Part shown: in pieces, positions 63,989 through 64,000 of the stretch
Layout: every line of letters starts with the position of its first letter
Numbering within the stretch: the first letter of the stretch is position 1
NCBI GenBank assembly: GCA_963782185.1
Contig: CAWAJB010000018.1
Coordinates: 15,742-79,741 of the forward strand
Length of the DNA stretch: 64,000 bases
Source of the DNA: RYN-230 sp963782185
GTDB lineage: Bacteria > Actinomycetota > Actinomycetes > Streptosporangiales > Streptosporangiaceae
Direction of reading: 5' to 3'
Program-made: the position numbers and the translations under genes
The notes under the pieces: model-generated
What the model was told of the DNA's origin: nothing
Database searches by the model: none
The model's input: only the letters and a program-made list of their open reading frames with translations

Positions 63989-64000
63989 GGGCCCAGCGTA

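Overview
The window comes from a very GC-rich actinobacterium. G and C dominate third codon positions, GTG starts are frequent, and the order groEL - cold-shock gene - MoaD-like gene - thrC - otsA - otsB - DUF3263 gene is one I associate with Streptomyces and relatives. The genus cannot be named from the sequence alone.

Layout. 0-21.5 kb is mostly core: a broken MFS transporter, two cold-shock genes, a broken repeat-rich membrane protein, groEL under two CIRCE operators, a MoaD-like gene, thrC behind a SAM riboswitch, trehalose genes (otsA, otsB), a DUF62-type SAM hydrolase, a mycosin-like protease with a huge repetitive tail, a PlsC acyltransferase, an LCP protein, a nitroreductase interrupted by an amber codon, and a DegT aminotransferase whose 3' end runs into a tRNA-Thr gene. 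50.5-64 kb holds a PRC-barrel-like gene, two GNAT genes, a polysaccharide region (GT2 synthase, GH26-like and GH12-like proteins, epimerase), a broken NarL-type regulator, a PQQ-type beta-propeller protein, a phosphoribosyltransferase and dprA.

The main discovery is 21.8-50.5 kb, an apparent coenzyme M (CoM) island. It encodes close relatives of all the epoxide-carboxylation enzymes of propene-grown Xanthobacter: 2-oxopropyl-CoM reductase/carboxylase, R- and S-hydroxypropyl-CoM dehydrogenases, and two HxC...C zinc proteins of the epoxyalkane:CoM transferase type. It also encodes a bacterial CoM biosynthesis set: a ComA-like phosphosulfolactate synthase, two aspartase/fumarase-superfamily lyases and a D-cysteine-desulfhydrase-like PLP enzyme, plus one unrecognised protein inside that operon. 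A second catabolic block (acylating aldehyde dehydrogenase, CoA-disulfide-reductase-like flavoprotein, two-subunit CoA-transferase, ADP-forming acyl-CoA synthetase) resembles what I recall from ethene/vinyl-chloride (etn) clusters. Two PucR regulators, two MEDS-domain sensors and a TPP-dependent E1 alpha/beta pair sit among these genes. No alkene monooxygenase is visible, so the source of the epoxide or other electrophile is open.

Caution: at least eight genes are broken by one-base shifts, mainly in GC-rich or repetitive DNA, and insertions and deletions are about equally common. Either the assembly carries residual indels or several of these genes are real pseudogenes. One affected gene belongs to the CoM biosynthesis operon.
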